From the NCBI GenBank assembly GCA_031284845.1, contig JAITXH010000076.1:1-12595 (forward strand): 12,595 nt of DNA, written 5' to 3'. Positions 6,411 to 12,595 of this stretch are shown here, in pieces. The DNA is from Puniceicoccales bacterium (lineage in GTDB: Bacteria > Verrucomicrobiota > Verrucomicrobiia > Opitutales > UBA953). Position numbers and translations under genes: made by a program. Position 1 is the stretch's first letter; every line of letters starts with the position of its first letter. Under the pieces are notes generated by a model, which had not been told where the DNA came from, ran no database searches, and worked only from the letters and a program-made list of their open reading frames with translations.

Positions 6411-7172
6411 GTGTCCAACATCCCCCTCGAAACAATCGTCCAATACTGCGACAAGCGCACGCGGCGCAGTGCGGTGAAGGATTTTCCCGGCGCGGTCAAC
6501 GGCCTCCAGTTTGCCAATTCCGGATCGGTGAAAAAAATTGGCGCCGCCGTTGACGCCGGCTTGGTGCCGTTTCAAGAAGCCGCCCGACTCGGCATTGATT
6601 TTCTCATCGTCCACCACGGGCTTTTCTGGCACCCGCAACAACCCGTCACGGGAGCCATCTACGATAAATATCAGGTGCTTTTTAAAAACGATATCGCCGT
6701 CTATTCGAGCCATCTGCCGCTTGATGCGCATCAGGAGATAGGCAACAATGCACTGCTCGCCGCAGAACTGGGCTTACCCGTGGAACGCTGGTTCCTGCCC
6801 TACGAGGGCGTGCCAATGGCGGCATTGTGCACGGGCGGCATTTCCCGTAGCGAGCTGGGGGCACGGCTGAAAGCCCTTTTCCCGGATACTTATACGGGCA
6901 TTGAGTTCGGCAGCGCACATCCCGAACGGATCGCTATCCTCTCCGGCAGCGGACGCTCGGTGCTGGATGAGCTGGCGGATGCAGGGTGTGATACGCTCAT
7001 CACGGGAGAATTGCGGCAGGAGCACTTTAACGCTGCCCAGGAAAATCGCTGGAATTTGTATCCGTGCGGCCACTACGCCACGGAAACGTTCGGCGTCGCC
7101 GCGCTGGCCAAAGAGGTCGCCACCCGGTTTTCATTGCCGTATCAGTTCATCGCCACAGGGTGTCCGTTGTGA
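6411..7172 (+). CDS. Nif3-like dinuclear metal-center protein (YbgI/DUF34 family)
   Basis: The 253-residue protein belongs to the Nif3/YbgI (DUF34) family, often labelled GTP cyclohydrolase I type 2; the true physiological reaction is unsettled. The N-terminus has the usual Ile-Val-Gln-Tyr-Cys-Asp and Asn-Gly-Leu-Gln. All dinuclear metal ligands are visible: His68-His69 in Val-His-His-Gly, His101 and Asp105 in Ser-His-Leu-Pro-Leu-Asp, and His221 and Glu225 in Gly-His-Tyr-Ala-Thr-Glu. It is the short form (about 250 residues), without the central PII-like insertion found in longer members. I chose the GTG at 6411 because the family consensus starts a few residues later. A TTG at 6375 would add 12 residues with no family similarity. 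It is transcribed divergently from rodA, and hisH follows after 44 bp. Confidence 0.9.
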   Translation: MSNIPLETIVQYCDKRTRRSAVKDFPGAVNGLQFANSGSVKKIGAAVDAGLVPFQEAARLGIDFLIVHHGLFWHPQQPVTGAIYDKYQVLFKNDIAVYSSHLPLDAHQEIGNNALLAAELGLPVERWFLPYEGVPMAALCTGGISRSELGARLKALFPDTYTGIEFGSAHPERIAILSGSGRSVLDELADAGCDTLITGELRQEHFNAAQENRWNLYPCGHYATETFGVAALAKEVATRFSLPYQFIATGCPL

Positions 7173-7216
7173 TTTTGCCCGCAGACACATTGCTTCCACT
7201 CCAACACACCAAGTCT

Positions 7217-7891
7217 ATGGAAAACGCACAATCTGTCCCTGTCGCCCTCATTGACTACGGCATGGGCAATCTCCGCAGCGTGGCCCGAGCACTCGAAAAA
7301 TCCGGTGCACAAGTCCACCTCGTAGCCCACCCGCGGGAAGTGGACTCCTCGGCCCGGGCACTGGTATTTCCGGGGCAAGGAGCAATCGTGGATTGCATGG
7401 AGTGCCTGCACCGCACGGAATTTGACGTGCTCATCCGCGAATGGATCAGCGCCGATCGCCCGTTTTTCGGGATTTGTCTGGGTTTGCAGGCTCTATTCGA
7501 ACACTCCGAAGAGGGCAATTGCGCGGGACTGGGGATTTTCCCCGGGCGCGTAAAGCGGTTTCCCGATGCCATAGAGAGCGCACTCCCGGGTTTAAAAGAG
7601 AACGCCAAGTTGAAGATACCTCACATGGGATGGAATACCGTCGCGTTCCGCCCGGACTCGCCCCTGCTCGACGGCATCCGGCCCGACGGTGACGCTTTTT
7701 ACTTCGTCCACAGCTACCATGCCGCAGAGGTGCCCTCCGATCTGGTTTGGGCCGAGACGGAATACGGCGTGCGGTTTGCGAGCGCCATTCACCGCGGGCG
7801 TTGTTTTGCCACACAATTTCACCCCGAAAAAAGTCAGTCCAAAGGATTGCAACTTTACCAAAACTTCTTGAAGTCCGCCTTCGCCCGCTGA
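7217..7891 (+). CDS. hisH: Imidazole glycerol phosphate synthase, glutaminase subunit HisH
   Basis: The 224-residue protein is a class I glutamine amidotransferase. With HisF it converts PRFAR and glutamine to IGP and AICAR in histidine biosynthesis; HisH releases ammonia that is channelled to HisF. Visible features are Asp-Tyr-Gly-Met-Gly-Asn-Leu near residue 13, the Pro-Gly-Gln-Gly oxyanion-strand loop (52-55), the nucleophile Cys87 in Gly-Ile-Cys-Leu-Gly, the HisH-typical His-Met-Gly-Trp-Asn (136-140), and the remaining triad residues His202 and Glu204 in Gln-Phe-His-Pro-Glu-Lys. Length is normal. The ATG at 7217 is preceded by an A/C-rich leader without Shine-Dalgarno sequence. Neither hisF nor hisA is in the window; the following gene is citrate synthase, so histidine genes appear dispersed or hisH is at the end of a short nif3-hisH unit. 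Confidence 0.95.
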   Translation: MENAQSVPVALIDYGMGNLRSVARALEKSGAQVHLVAHPREVDSSARALVFPGQGAIVDCMECLHRTEFDVLIREWISADRPFFGICLGLQALFEHSEEGNCAGLGIFPGRVKRFPDAIESALPGLKENAKLKIPHMGWNTVAFRPDSPLLDGIRPDGDAFYFVHSYHAAEVPSDLVWAETEYGVRFASAIHRGRCFATQFHPEKSQSKGLQLYQNFLKSAFAR

Positions 7892-7932
7892 CGGAGTGGT
7901 ATTTTCGTATCACTCCGAGCGTGTTCCACTCC
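7892..7932 (+). promoter_or_regulatory. Strong hairpin with an overlapping alternative stem ahead of citrate synthase
   Basis: Directly after the hisH stop codon, CGGAGTGGTA (7892-7901) pairs with TATCACTCCG (7908-7917): ten pairs, one of them G-U, around a six-base TTTTCG loop. The same left arm can instead pair through GGAGTGG (7893-7899) with CCACTCC (7926-7932), seven perfect pairs, so the two structures exclude each other. No U-tract follows, so this is not a canonical intrinsic terminator. It may protect the hisH 3' end, reduce read-through, or control the citrate synthase mRNA leader. Confidence 0.5.
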
Positions 7933-7961
7933 ATCCAGAACATCCAATACACACACTCACC

Positions 7962-9257
7962 ATGCCAGACACGAAGACCGCCTCACTCCAATTTTTAGGT
8001 AAGCAATACAACCTCCCGGTGCGTATCGGCACGGAGGGTGAAGCCGCGTTTGACATCACACGCCTGAGGGAACAATCCGGCGTCATCACGTTTGACGAAG
8101 GCTACGGCAACACCGGTTCCTGCGAGAGCACCGTCACCTACATTGATGGAGAAAAGGGCATCCTGCGCTACCGCGGTTACCCCATCGAGCAACTGGCCGA
8201 ACACTCGCACTTCGTCGAGACCGCCTATCTAGTAATTTACGGTAAGCTGCCCTCCCCCGTAGAACGCGCCAAATTTTCCGACCTGCTCACCGAACATGCC
8301 GCCATCCACGAGCGCATGGTCTATCTCTTCGAAAGCTACCCGCGAGACGCCCACCCCATGGCCCTGCTCGGAGCCATGGTCAATGCCCTCGCCTGCTACT
8401 ACCCGCATCTGGCGACAAACACGCACTTCGGCGACAAGGACAACTTCGATGAAGCCGCCGCGACACTTATTTCCAAGGTGCGCACGATCACTGCCATGGC
8501 TTACCGCATGAGCCGCGGTCTGCCCGTCATCTACCCGCGCCGCACGCTGAAATACTGTGAAAACTTCCTCCACATGATGTTTTCCGACCCTTACGACCAC
8601 TACGAATGCCCCCCGGTCGTATCCCGCGCCATGAACCTCATCCTGCTCCTGCACGCCGACCACGAGCAAAATTGCAGCACCGCCACCGTGCGCATGGTCG
8701 CCTCCTCAGGGGCCAATCTCTTCGCCTCGGCAGCTTCCGGCGTGTGCGCCCTCTGGGGCCCCTTCCACGGCGGCGCAAATCAAGCCGTCATCGAGATGTT
8801 GCAAGCCATCCATGCCGACGGTGACGACGGCACACGCTTCATCGCAGAAGCCAAGCTCGGCAAAAACCGACTCATGGGATTTGGCCACCGCATTTACAAA
8901 AACTACGACCCGCGAGCCAAAATCATCGGTAAAGCCTGCGAAGAACTCCTCCAGACGCTCGGCATCAAAGACCCCCTGCTCGACATCGCCCGCCGCCTGG
9001 AATACGTCGCTCTTAACGACAGCTATTTCGTGGACCGCAAATTGTATCCCAACGTAGATTTCTACAGCGGCATCATGATGCGTGCCATGAACATCCCGGT
9101 GAACATGTTCACCGTCCTGTTTGCCATCGGGCGCATGCCCGGCTGGGTGGCGCACTGGCGCGAAGTAGCGATGTCAGGGCGCCCGCGCATCTACCGCCCG
9201 CGCCAGATATACACCGGCAGCGTAAAACGCGACTACGTCCCCATCGAACAACGTTGA
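7962..9257 (+). CDS. gltA: Citrate synthase, hexameric type II
   Basis: The 431-residue enzyme condenses acetyl-CoA and oxaloacetate to citrate, the first step of the TCA cycle. Length and motifs match the GltA (type II) form of bacteria. Visible residues are His231-Ala-Asp-His-Glu, His269 in Gly-Pro-Phe-His-Gly-Gly, His309 in Gly-Phe-Gly-His-Arg-Ile-Tyr, and Asp366 in Val-Asp-Phe-Tyr-Ser-Gly; the His/His/Asp set corresponds to E. coli His264, His305 and Asp362. The C-terminus has the usual Arg-Pro-Arg-Gln-Ile-Tyr-Thr-Gly. The N-terminal domain of about 60 residues seen in NADH-sensitive type II enzymes is present, though NADH regulation cannot be inferred from it. The ATG at 7962 is preceded by a purine-poor leader without Shine-Dalgarno sequence. 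The hairpin region described at 7892-7932 lies just upstream. No 2-methylcitrate genes are adjacent, which favours true citrate synthase. Confidence 0.96.
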   Translation: MPDTKTASLQFLGKQYNLPVRIGTEGEAAFDITRLREQSGVITFDEGYGNTGSCESTVTYIDGEKGILRYRGYPIEQLAEHSHFVETAYLVIYGKLPSPVERAKFSDLLTEHAAIHERMVYLFESYPRDAHPMALLGAMVNALACYYPHLATNTHFGDKDNFDEAAATLISKVRTITAMAYRMSRGLPVIYPRRTLKYCENFLHMMFSDPYDHYECPPVVSRAMNLILLLHADHEQNCSTATVRMVASSGANLFASAASGVCALWGPFHGGANQAVIEMLQAIHADGDDGTRFIAEAKLGKNRLMGFGHRIYKNYDPRAKIIGKACEELLQTLGIKDPLLDIARRLEYVALNDSYFVDRKLYPNVDFYSGIMMRAMNIPVNMFTVLFAIGRMPGWVAHWREVAMSGRPRIYRPRQIYTGSVKRDYVPIEQR

Positions 9258-9301
9258 ATTTCATGATTGATTCATCAGAAACGCGCCGTTTACTGCCGCC
9301 C

Positions 9302-9323
9302 CGCTCGCTGCTTCAGCAAAGCG
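9302..9323 (+). other. Weak composite hairpin between citrate synthase and aldolase genes
   Basis: CGCT (9302-9305) pairs with AGCG (9320-9323) and GCTG (9307-9310) with CAGC (9314-9317), giving a short stem with a 1 x 2 internal loop and a three-base loop. No U-tract follows, so it is not called a terminator. It sits 38 bases before the aldolase start and could influence the leader; support is limited to the base pairing. Confidence 0.2.
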
Positions 9324-9360
9324 AATAACCAAAAACACAAACTCTTTCCAAACTCGTCAT

Positions 9361-10467
9361 ATGAGCGATATCAACGAAATCACCAAGCTGCTCGGCACGG
9401 ATGCCGACAATCTGCTTAACTTCAAAAATCCGAAGATCTCCAAAGACCTTCTTCACCTGCCACACAAGGACTGGGTAGTTCGCGCCTTCGGCGATTCCGA
9501 CCGCAATCCGCGCGTGCTCGTGAATCTCCAGCGCCTCTACGGCACAGGACGCCTCAAAAACTCCGGTTACCTCTCCATCCTCCCGGTGGACCAGGGCATC
9601 GAGCATTCCGGCGGCGCGTCCTTCGCTAGAAATCAGGTGTTTTTCGATTCCGAAAACATCATCAAACTCGCCATTGAAGGCGGCTGTAACGCGGTGTGTT
9701 CCACCTTCGGAGTCCTCGGCAGCGTGGCCCGCAAGTATGCGCACAAGATTCCCTTCATGGTGAAAATCAACCATAACCAGCTTCTCTCCTATCCGAGCGT
9801 CTTTGACGAAGTTCTCTTCGGCACCGTGAAACAAGCCTATGACATGGGTGCCGCCGCCATTGGTGCGACCATCTATTTCGGCTCCCCGGAATCCAACCGT
9901 CAGATTCAGGAAGTTTCGAAAGCTTTCGCGCTCGCTCACGAATACGGTCTCGCCACCGTTCTGTGGTGCTACCTGCGCAACCCGGCTTTCAATGACAAAG
10001 AAGGCAAAAAAGACTACCACGTCTCTGCCGACCTTACCGGTCAGGCCAATCACCTCGGCGTCACCATTCAGGCGGACATCATCAAGCAGAAGCTCCCCGA
10101 AAACAACGGCGGCTATCTCTATGTGCAGTCGAAGGACAAGAGCTTTGGCAAAACGGACAAACGCGTTTACAGCGAATTGACCAGCGATCATCCGATTGAC
10201 CTCGCCCGTTATCAGGTGGCGAATTGCTATCTCGGACGTTTTGGTCTCATCAATTCCGGCGGTGCCTCTGGCGACAACGACTTTGCGGAAGCCGTCAAGA
10301 CAGCCGTCGTCAACAAGCGCGCTGGTGGCCAAGGCCTCATCTCCGGACGCAAGGCATTCCAACGCCTGCCCGCCGATGGCGATATCAACAAAGCCATTGA
10401 CGAAGGTGCCAAGCTCCTGAACACCATTCAGGACGTGTATCTTAACAAGGACATCACCATCGCCTAA
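9361..10467 (+). CDS. fbaB: Class I fructose-bisphosphate aldolase, FbaB/DhnA type
   Basis: The 368-residue protein is a Schiff-base aldolase of the DhnA/FbaB family. It reversibly cleaves fructose 1,6-bisphosphate to dihydroxyacetone phosphate and glyceraldehyde 3-phosphate in glycolysis and gluconeogenesis. Visible features are Pro-Val-Asp77-Gln-Gly-Ile-Glu-His in the first barrel strands, Val-Lys-Ile-Asn-His-Asn (134-139), the FbaB-typical Ala-Asp-Ile-Ile-Lys242-Gln-Lys-Leu-Pro, in which Lys242 is the likely Schiff-base lysine, and phosphate-binding loops Asn-Ser-Gly-Gly-Ala-Ser-Gly (298-304) and Gly-Leu-Ile-Ser-Gly-Arg-Lys (325-331). It lacks the metal-ligand pattern of class II enzymes. 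It is longer than archaeal members (about 260-280) and matches the bacterial FbaB length of about 350. The ATG at 9361 has no Shine-Dalgarno sequence. A strong terminator 24 bp after the stop suggests that the transcript ends there. Confidence 0.94.
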   Translation: MSDINEITKLLGTDADNLLNFKNPKISKDLLHLPHKDWVVRAFGDSDRNPRVLVNLQRLYGTGRLKNSGYLSILPVDQGIEHSGGASFARNQVFFDSENIIKLAIEGGCNAVCSTFGVLGSVARKYAHKIPFMVKINHNQLLSYPSVFDEVLFGTVKQAYDMGAAAIGATIYFGSPESNRQIQEVSKAFALAHEYGLATVLWCYLRNPAFNDKEGKKDYHVSADLTGQANHLGVTIQADIIKQKLPENNGGYLYVQSKDKSFGKTDKRVYSELTSDHPIDLARYQVANCYLGRFGLINSGGASGDNDFAEAVKTAVVNKRAGGQGLISGRKAFQRLPADGDINKAIDEGAKLLNTIQDVYLNKDITIA

Positions 10468-10490
10468 TGGCGTGGTGCTCCCAATCCCAT

Positions 10491-10521
10491 AAAAACGGAG
10501 GCGGCAACGTCTCCGTTTTTT
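10491..10521 (+). terminator. Intrinsic (Rho-independent) terminator after fbaB
   Basis: AAAAACGGAG (10491-10500) pairs perfectly with CTCCGTTTTT (10511-10520). The stem can be extended inward by a G-T and a C-G pair, leaving a GGCAAC loop. A run of six T residues (10516-10521) ends the structure. It lies 24 bp after the fbaB stop and 89 bp before the xseB start. The A-run on the left arm would also make it work on the minus strand, but no minus-strand gene ends here. Confidence 0.92.
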
Positions 10522-10566
10522 GTTCAATTTTTGTTTTACAACTTTTTTAAGAATTTTGCGTTCCCG

Positions 10567-10577
10567 TGTTGTCAACA
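10567..10577. promoter_or_regulatory. Palindrome TGTTGTCAACA upstream of xseB
   Basis: An 11-base palindrome, TGTTG-T-CAACA, lies 33 bp before the xseB start in an AT-rich gap that follows the fbaB terminator. The position, in what must be the xseB-dxs promoter region, makes an operator possible. I could not find a convincing -35/-10 pair around it, so the assignment is tentative. Confidence 0.25.
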
Positions 10578-10609
10578 ATGACGCAACATGCCAGAACAGG
10601 CGCATCTAT

Positions 10610-10858
10610 ATGAGTAAAACCGTCGAAAATTCCTTTGATATCGCCTTGCGCGAACTCGAAGAAATCGTCGCCTCCCTGGAACAGGGCGAAACGCCGCTGG
10701 AAGAGTTGATGCAAAAATACGAGCATGGGGTGAAACTCCATGCCCATTGTCAAAAAGTATTACGCGACGCAGAATTGCGCATCGAACAATTGCGCTCAGC
10801 AGCAAACGGCGCGGAGTTTGTCCCGTTGTCCGGTGATGCCGCAGACGTTAATACTTAA
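10610..10858 (+). CDS. xseB: Exodeoxyribonuclease VII small subunit
   Basis: The 82-residue protein matches the length and pattern of XseB, the small subunit that packs onto the XseA large subunit in exonuclease VII, which degrades single-stranded DNA. The conserved helix-hairpin pattern is clear: Phe-Asp-Ile-Ala-Leu-Arg-Glu-Leu-Glu-Glu-Ile-Val, then Leu-Glu-Gln-Gly-Glu, Leu-Glu-Glu-Leu, Tyr-Glu-x-Gly, and a second helix with Cys-x-x-x-Leu-x-x-Ala-Glu-x-x-Ile. I chose the ATG at 10610 because the family similarity begins about nine residues later. The frame stays open upstream to 10520, but that part overlaps the terminator and is not protein-like. The large-subunit gene xseA is not in the window. 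dxs follows after 55 bp, an arrangement that resembles the xseB-ispA-dxs cluster of many bacteria, with ispA missing. Confidence 0.93.
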   Translation: MSKTVENSFDIALRELEEIVASLEQGETPLEELMQKYEHGVKLHAHCQKVLRDAELRIEQLRSAANGAEFVPLSGDAADVNT

Positions 10859-10913
10859 ATAATAAGGTCTTTTCGCAGTCTTTTCTCGCACCAATACCCC
10901 TCTTTTGAAATAC

Positions 10914-12595
10914 ATGGCGATTCTTGAAACCATAAAAAATCCGTCCGACGTCAAAAAACTTGCTCAGGCGCAGCTTCCAGAACTGGCTGCGGAAATCCGT
11001 GAGCGCATAATCAAGGTCACTTCCGAGAATGGCGGGCACATCGGCCCCAATCTCGGCGTAGTCGAACTGACCATCGCGCTGCACCGCATATTCAACACGC
11101 CGGCAGACAGCTTTGTCTTTGACGTCTCCCATCAGGGCTATGTCCACAAACTACTCACCGGGCGCAACGGCCCGGAGTTCGATAAATTGCGCCAAAACGG
11201 AGGCGTGTCAGGCTTCCTCAATCGGGCCGAAAGCCCACACGACGCCTTCGGCGCCGGGCACGCCGGCACCGCCCTCTCCGCCGCCTTGGGCATGGCCACC
11301 GCACGCGACCTGCGAGGCTCCGACGAACACGTCATCGCTGTAATCGGCGATGCCGCATTGACGTGTGGCGTCACTCTCGAAGCGCTCAATAACATCGCCT
11401 CTTCGACCCAGCGCCTCATCGTCATCTTAAATGACAACGAATGGTCCATAGACAAAAATGTCGGAGCCATTTCCGATTACCTCAACCAGCTCATCACGAC
11501 CCCCATTTACAACAAAGCCCATCGCGACGTTGAGCAATTCCTGCGCAGTGTGCCGGGCGGAGAAAAACTGATTGCTCTGGGCAGCCGCGTAAAACGCGAC
11601 ACCAAAGATTTTATAACACAACAGGCCTCGCTCTTTGAGAAATTCAAACTGCGTTACATCGGCCCGATAGATGGACACAATATTGAGCAGCTCACGCACT
11701 ACCTCGAATTTTGTAAACGCTCCAGTGATCCCATTCTCCTTCATGTGCGCACGATCAAAGGCAAAGGATGCGATGTAGCACTGGGAAATCCGGAAAAATT
11801 TCATGGCTGTGCTCCATTCCAAATCAGCACCGGCCATCCGAAGACCAAAGCGCGCGCCGACTCCGCACCCAATTGGCAGGACGTATTCGGGCGGACATTG
11901 GTGAAATGCGCCAAAAACGACCCGCGCGTTCTCGGCATCACCGCAGCCATGGCCGCAGGCACCTCGCTCAACATGATGAAGCGCGAACTCCCGCGCCAGT
12001 ATTTCGATGTAGGCATTGCAGAAGAGCACGCCGTAGTGTTTGCCGCCGGGCTTGCCGCCAAAGGCTACAAACCCGTCTGCGCAATATATTCCACCTTCCT
12101 CCAGCGCGCCTACGACATGATACTTCACGACGTATGCCTGCAAAACCTCGACGTCACCTTCTGCATGGACCGGGCCGGACTCTCGCCCAACGACGGAGCC
12201 ACGCACCACGGACTGTTTGATATCGCATTTTTGCGCAACATACCGGGAGCCATCATCATGCAGCCCAAAGATGAAGATGAACTGGCAGACATGGTGCACA
12301 CCGCCGTAGCGCATAAAGGGCCAGCCTTCGTGCGTTACCCGCGAGGTGCTGCCGTGGGTGTCGCAATAAAAGACACGCCGGCGACACTTCCCCTTGGCAA
12401 AGCCGAAATCCTTAAACCGGGACGCGAGATCGAATTATGGGCACTGGGCCACATGGTTAGCGACGCCAAAGAATTGGCTACCCGTCTGGAAAAAGAATTT
12501 CCCGGTATCAGCGTCGGCATTGTGAATGCACGTTTTGCCAAGCCACTGGACACTGCACTGCTCGAGCAACACGCAGCACAGGCGAAGTTGATTGT
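10914..12595 (+). CDS. dxs: 1-deoxy-D-xylulose-5-phosphate synthase (3' end outside the window)
   Basis: The frame is open from the ATG at 10914 to the right edge: 560 complete codons of an expected 620-640. DXS joins pyruvate and glyceraldehyde 3-phosphate with thiamine diphosphate (ThDP) to start the MEP isoprenoid pathway, and also feeds thiamine and pyridoxal synthesis. Domain I shows Gly-Gly-His-Ile-Gly-Pro-Asn-Leu-Gly (40-48), Ser-His73-Gln-Gly-Tyr-Val-His78-Lys, Gly-Ala-Gly-His116, and the ThDP motif Gly-Asp-Ala-Ala (145-148) ending in Asn-Asp-Asn (173-175). The third motif position is normally Gly. Domain II has Gly-Ile-Ala-Glu370-Glu-His, Tyr-Ser-Thr-Phe-Leu-Gln-Arg-Ala-Tyr-Asp (392-401) and Asp-Arg-Ala-Gly (419-422) with Thr-His-His-Gly. 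Domain III has begun (about residue 495 on). It lies 55 bp after xseB, probably in one transcript; its leader has no Shine-Dalgarno sequence. Confidence 0.93.
   Translation, partial: MAILETIKNPSDVKKLAQAQLPELAAEIRERIIKVTSENGGHIGPNLGVVELTIALHRIFNTPADSFVFDVSHQGYVHKLLTGRNGPEFDKLRQNGGVSGFLNRAESPHDAFGAGHAGTALSAALGMATARDLRGSDEHVIAVIGDAALTCGVTLEALNNIASSTQRLIVILNDNEWSIDKNVGAISDYLNQLITTPIYNKAHRDVEQFLRSVPGGEKLIALGSRVKRDTKDFITQQASLFEKFKLRYIGPIDGHNIEQLTHYLEFCKRSSDPILLHVRTIKGKGCDVALGNPEKFHGCAPFQISTGHPKTKARADSAPNWQDVFGRTLVKCAKNDPRVLGITAAMAAGTSLNMMKRELPRQYFDVGIAEEHAVVFAAGLAAKGYKPVCAIYSTFLQRAYDMILHDVCLQNLDVTFCMDRAGLSPNDGATHHGLFDIAFLRNIPGAIIMQPKDEDELADMVHTAVAHKGPAFVRYPRGAAVGVAIKDTPATLPLGKAEILKPGREIELWALGHMVSDAKELATRLEKEFPGISVGIVNARFAKPLDTALLEQHAAQAKLI

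Noticed and set aside
6241..6435. N-terminal extension of RodA (starts at 6288 or 6435)
   Set aside because: The extra residues lack family similarity and overlap the divergent promoter region and the start of nif3. The ATG at 6240 has the best ribosome-binding sequence.
9313..10605. 430-codon open frame on the minus strand
   Set aside because: It is antisense to fbaB and crosses the clear fbaB terminator. The translation shows no family pattern.
10520..10609. Upstream extension of XseB
   Set aside because: It begins inside the U-tract of the fbaB terminator, and the translation is Phe/Arg/Cys-rich and unlike XseB.
11427..12314. 295-codon open frame on the minus strand
   Set aside because: It is antisense to dxs, whose motifs are continuous through the region.
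1..12595. CRISPR arrays, tRNA or rRNA genes, prophage or defence modules
   Set aside because: No regularly spaced repeats, cloverleaf-like sequences, rRNA signatures, transposases, integrases or nuclease-toxin pairs could be recognised on either strand.

Overview
The window reads as a mostly ordinary stretch of a bacterial chromosome, probably from a member of Verrucomicrobiota (an Opitutae-like lineage is my best guess). This placement is inference. It rests on the DXS subtype, which has a Ser-His-Gln-Gly-Tyr-Val-His segment in place of the usual Gly-His-Gln-Ala-Tyr-Pro-His. It also rests on start codons preceded by A/C-rich leaders without a Shine-Dalgarno sequence, on a DUF2292-like small protein, and on dispersed repeats of a kind I associate with this group. 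Most of the DNA is GC-rich, but the first 440 bases are clearly AT-richer (about 39% GC by hand count).

Layout. (1) 1-444: the C-terminal part of a TPR-like protein, cut by the left edge. (2) 445-1085: a gene-poor junction with one small DUF2292/YezD-like gene on the minus strand (582-854), flanked by short tandem and inverted repeats. (3) 1086-6240, all on the minus strand. In transcription order this block holds a RodA-type SEDS glycosyltransferase, an RNase E/G family ribonuclease, an M42 metallo-aminopeptidase and a hemolysin III/TrhA-type membrane protein. rodA and the ribonuclease gene are 27 bp apart and look like one transcription unit, echoing the link between cell-shape genes and rng in E. 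coli. (4) 6241-6410: a divergent promoter region with two GTGACACA direct repeats 11 bp apart. (5) 6411-12595, all on the plus strand: a Nif3-like metal-binding protein, HisH, a type II citrate synthase, an FbaB-type class I fructose-bisphosphate aldolase, a strong intrinsic terminator, XseB, and DXS, which runs off the right edge.

Functionally the plus-strand genes cover histidine biosynthesis, entry to the TCA cycle, glycolysis/gluconeogenesis, DNA repair and isoprenoid precursor synthesis. The minus-strand block covers envelope growth, RNA processing and peptide turnover. I see no CRISPR array, tRNA, rRNA, transposase, phage gene or defence system. The points most worth a second look are the repeat-rich, AT-shifted left end, the overlapping alternative hairpins ahead of the citrate synthase gene, the operator-like direct repeats between rodA and nif3, the altered thiamine-diphosphate motif in DXS, and the shared non-Shine-Dalgarno leaders.
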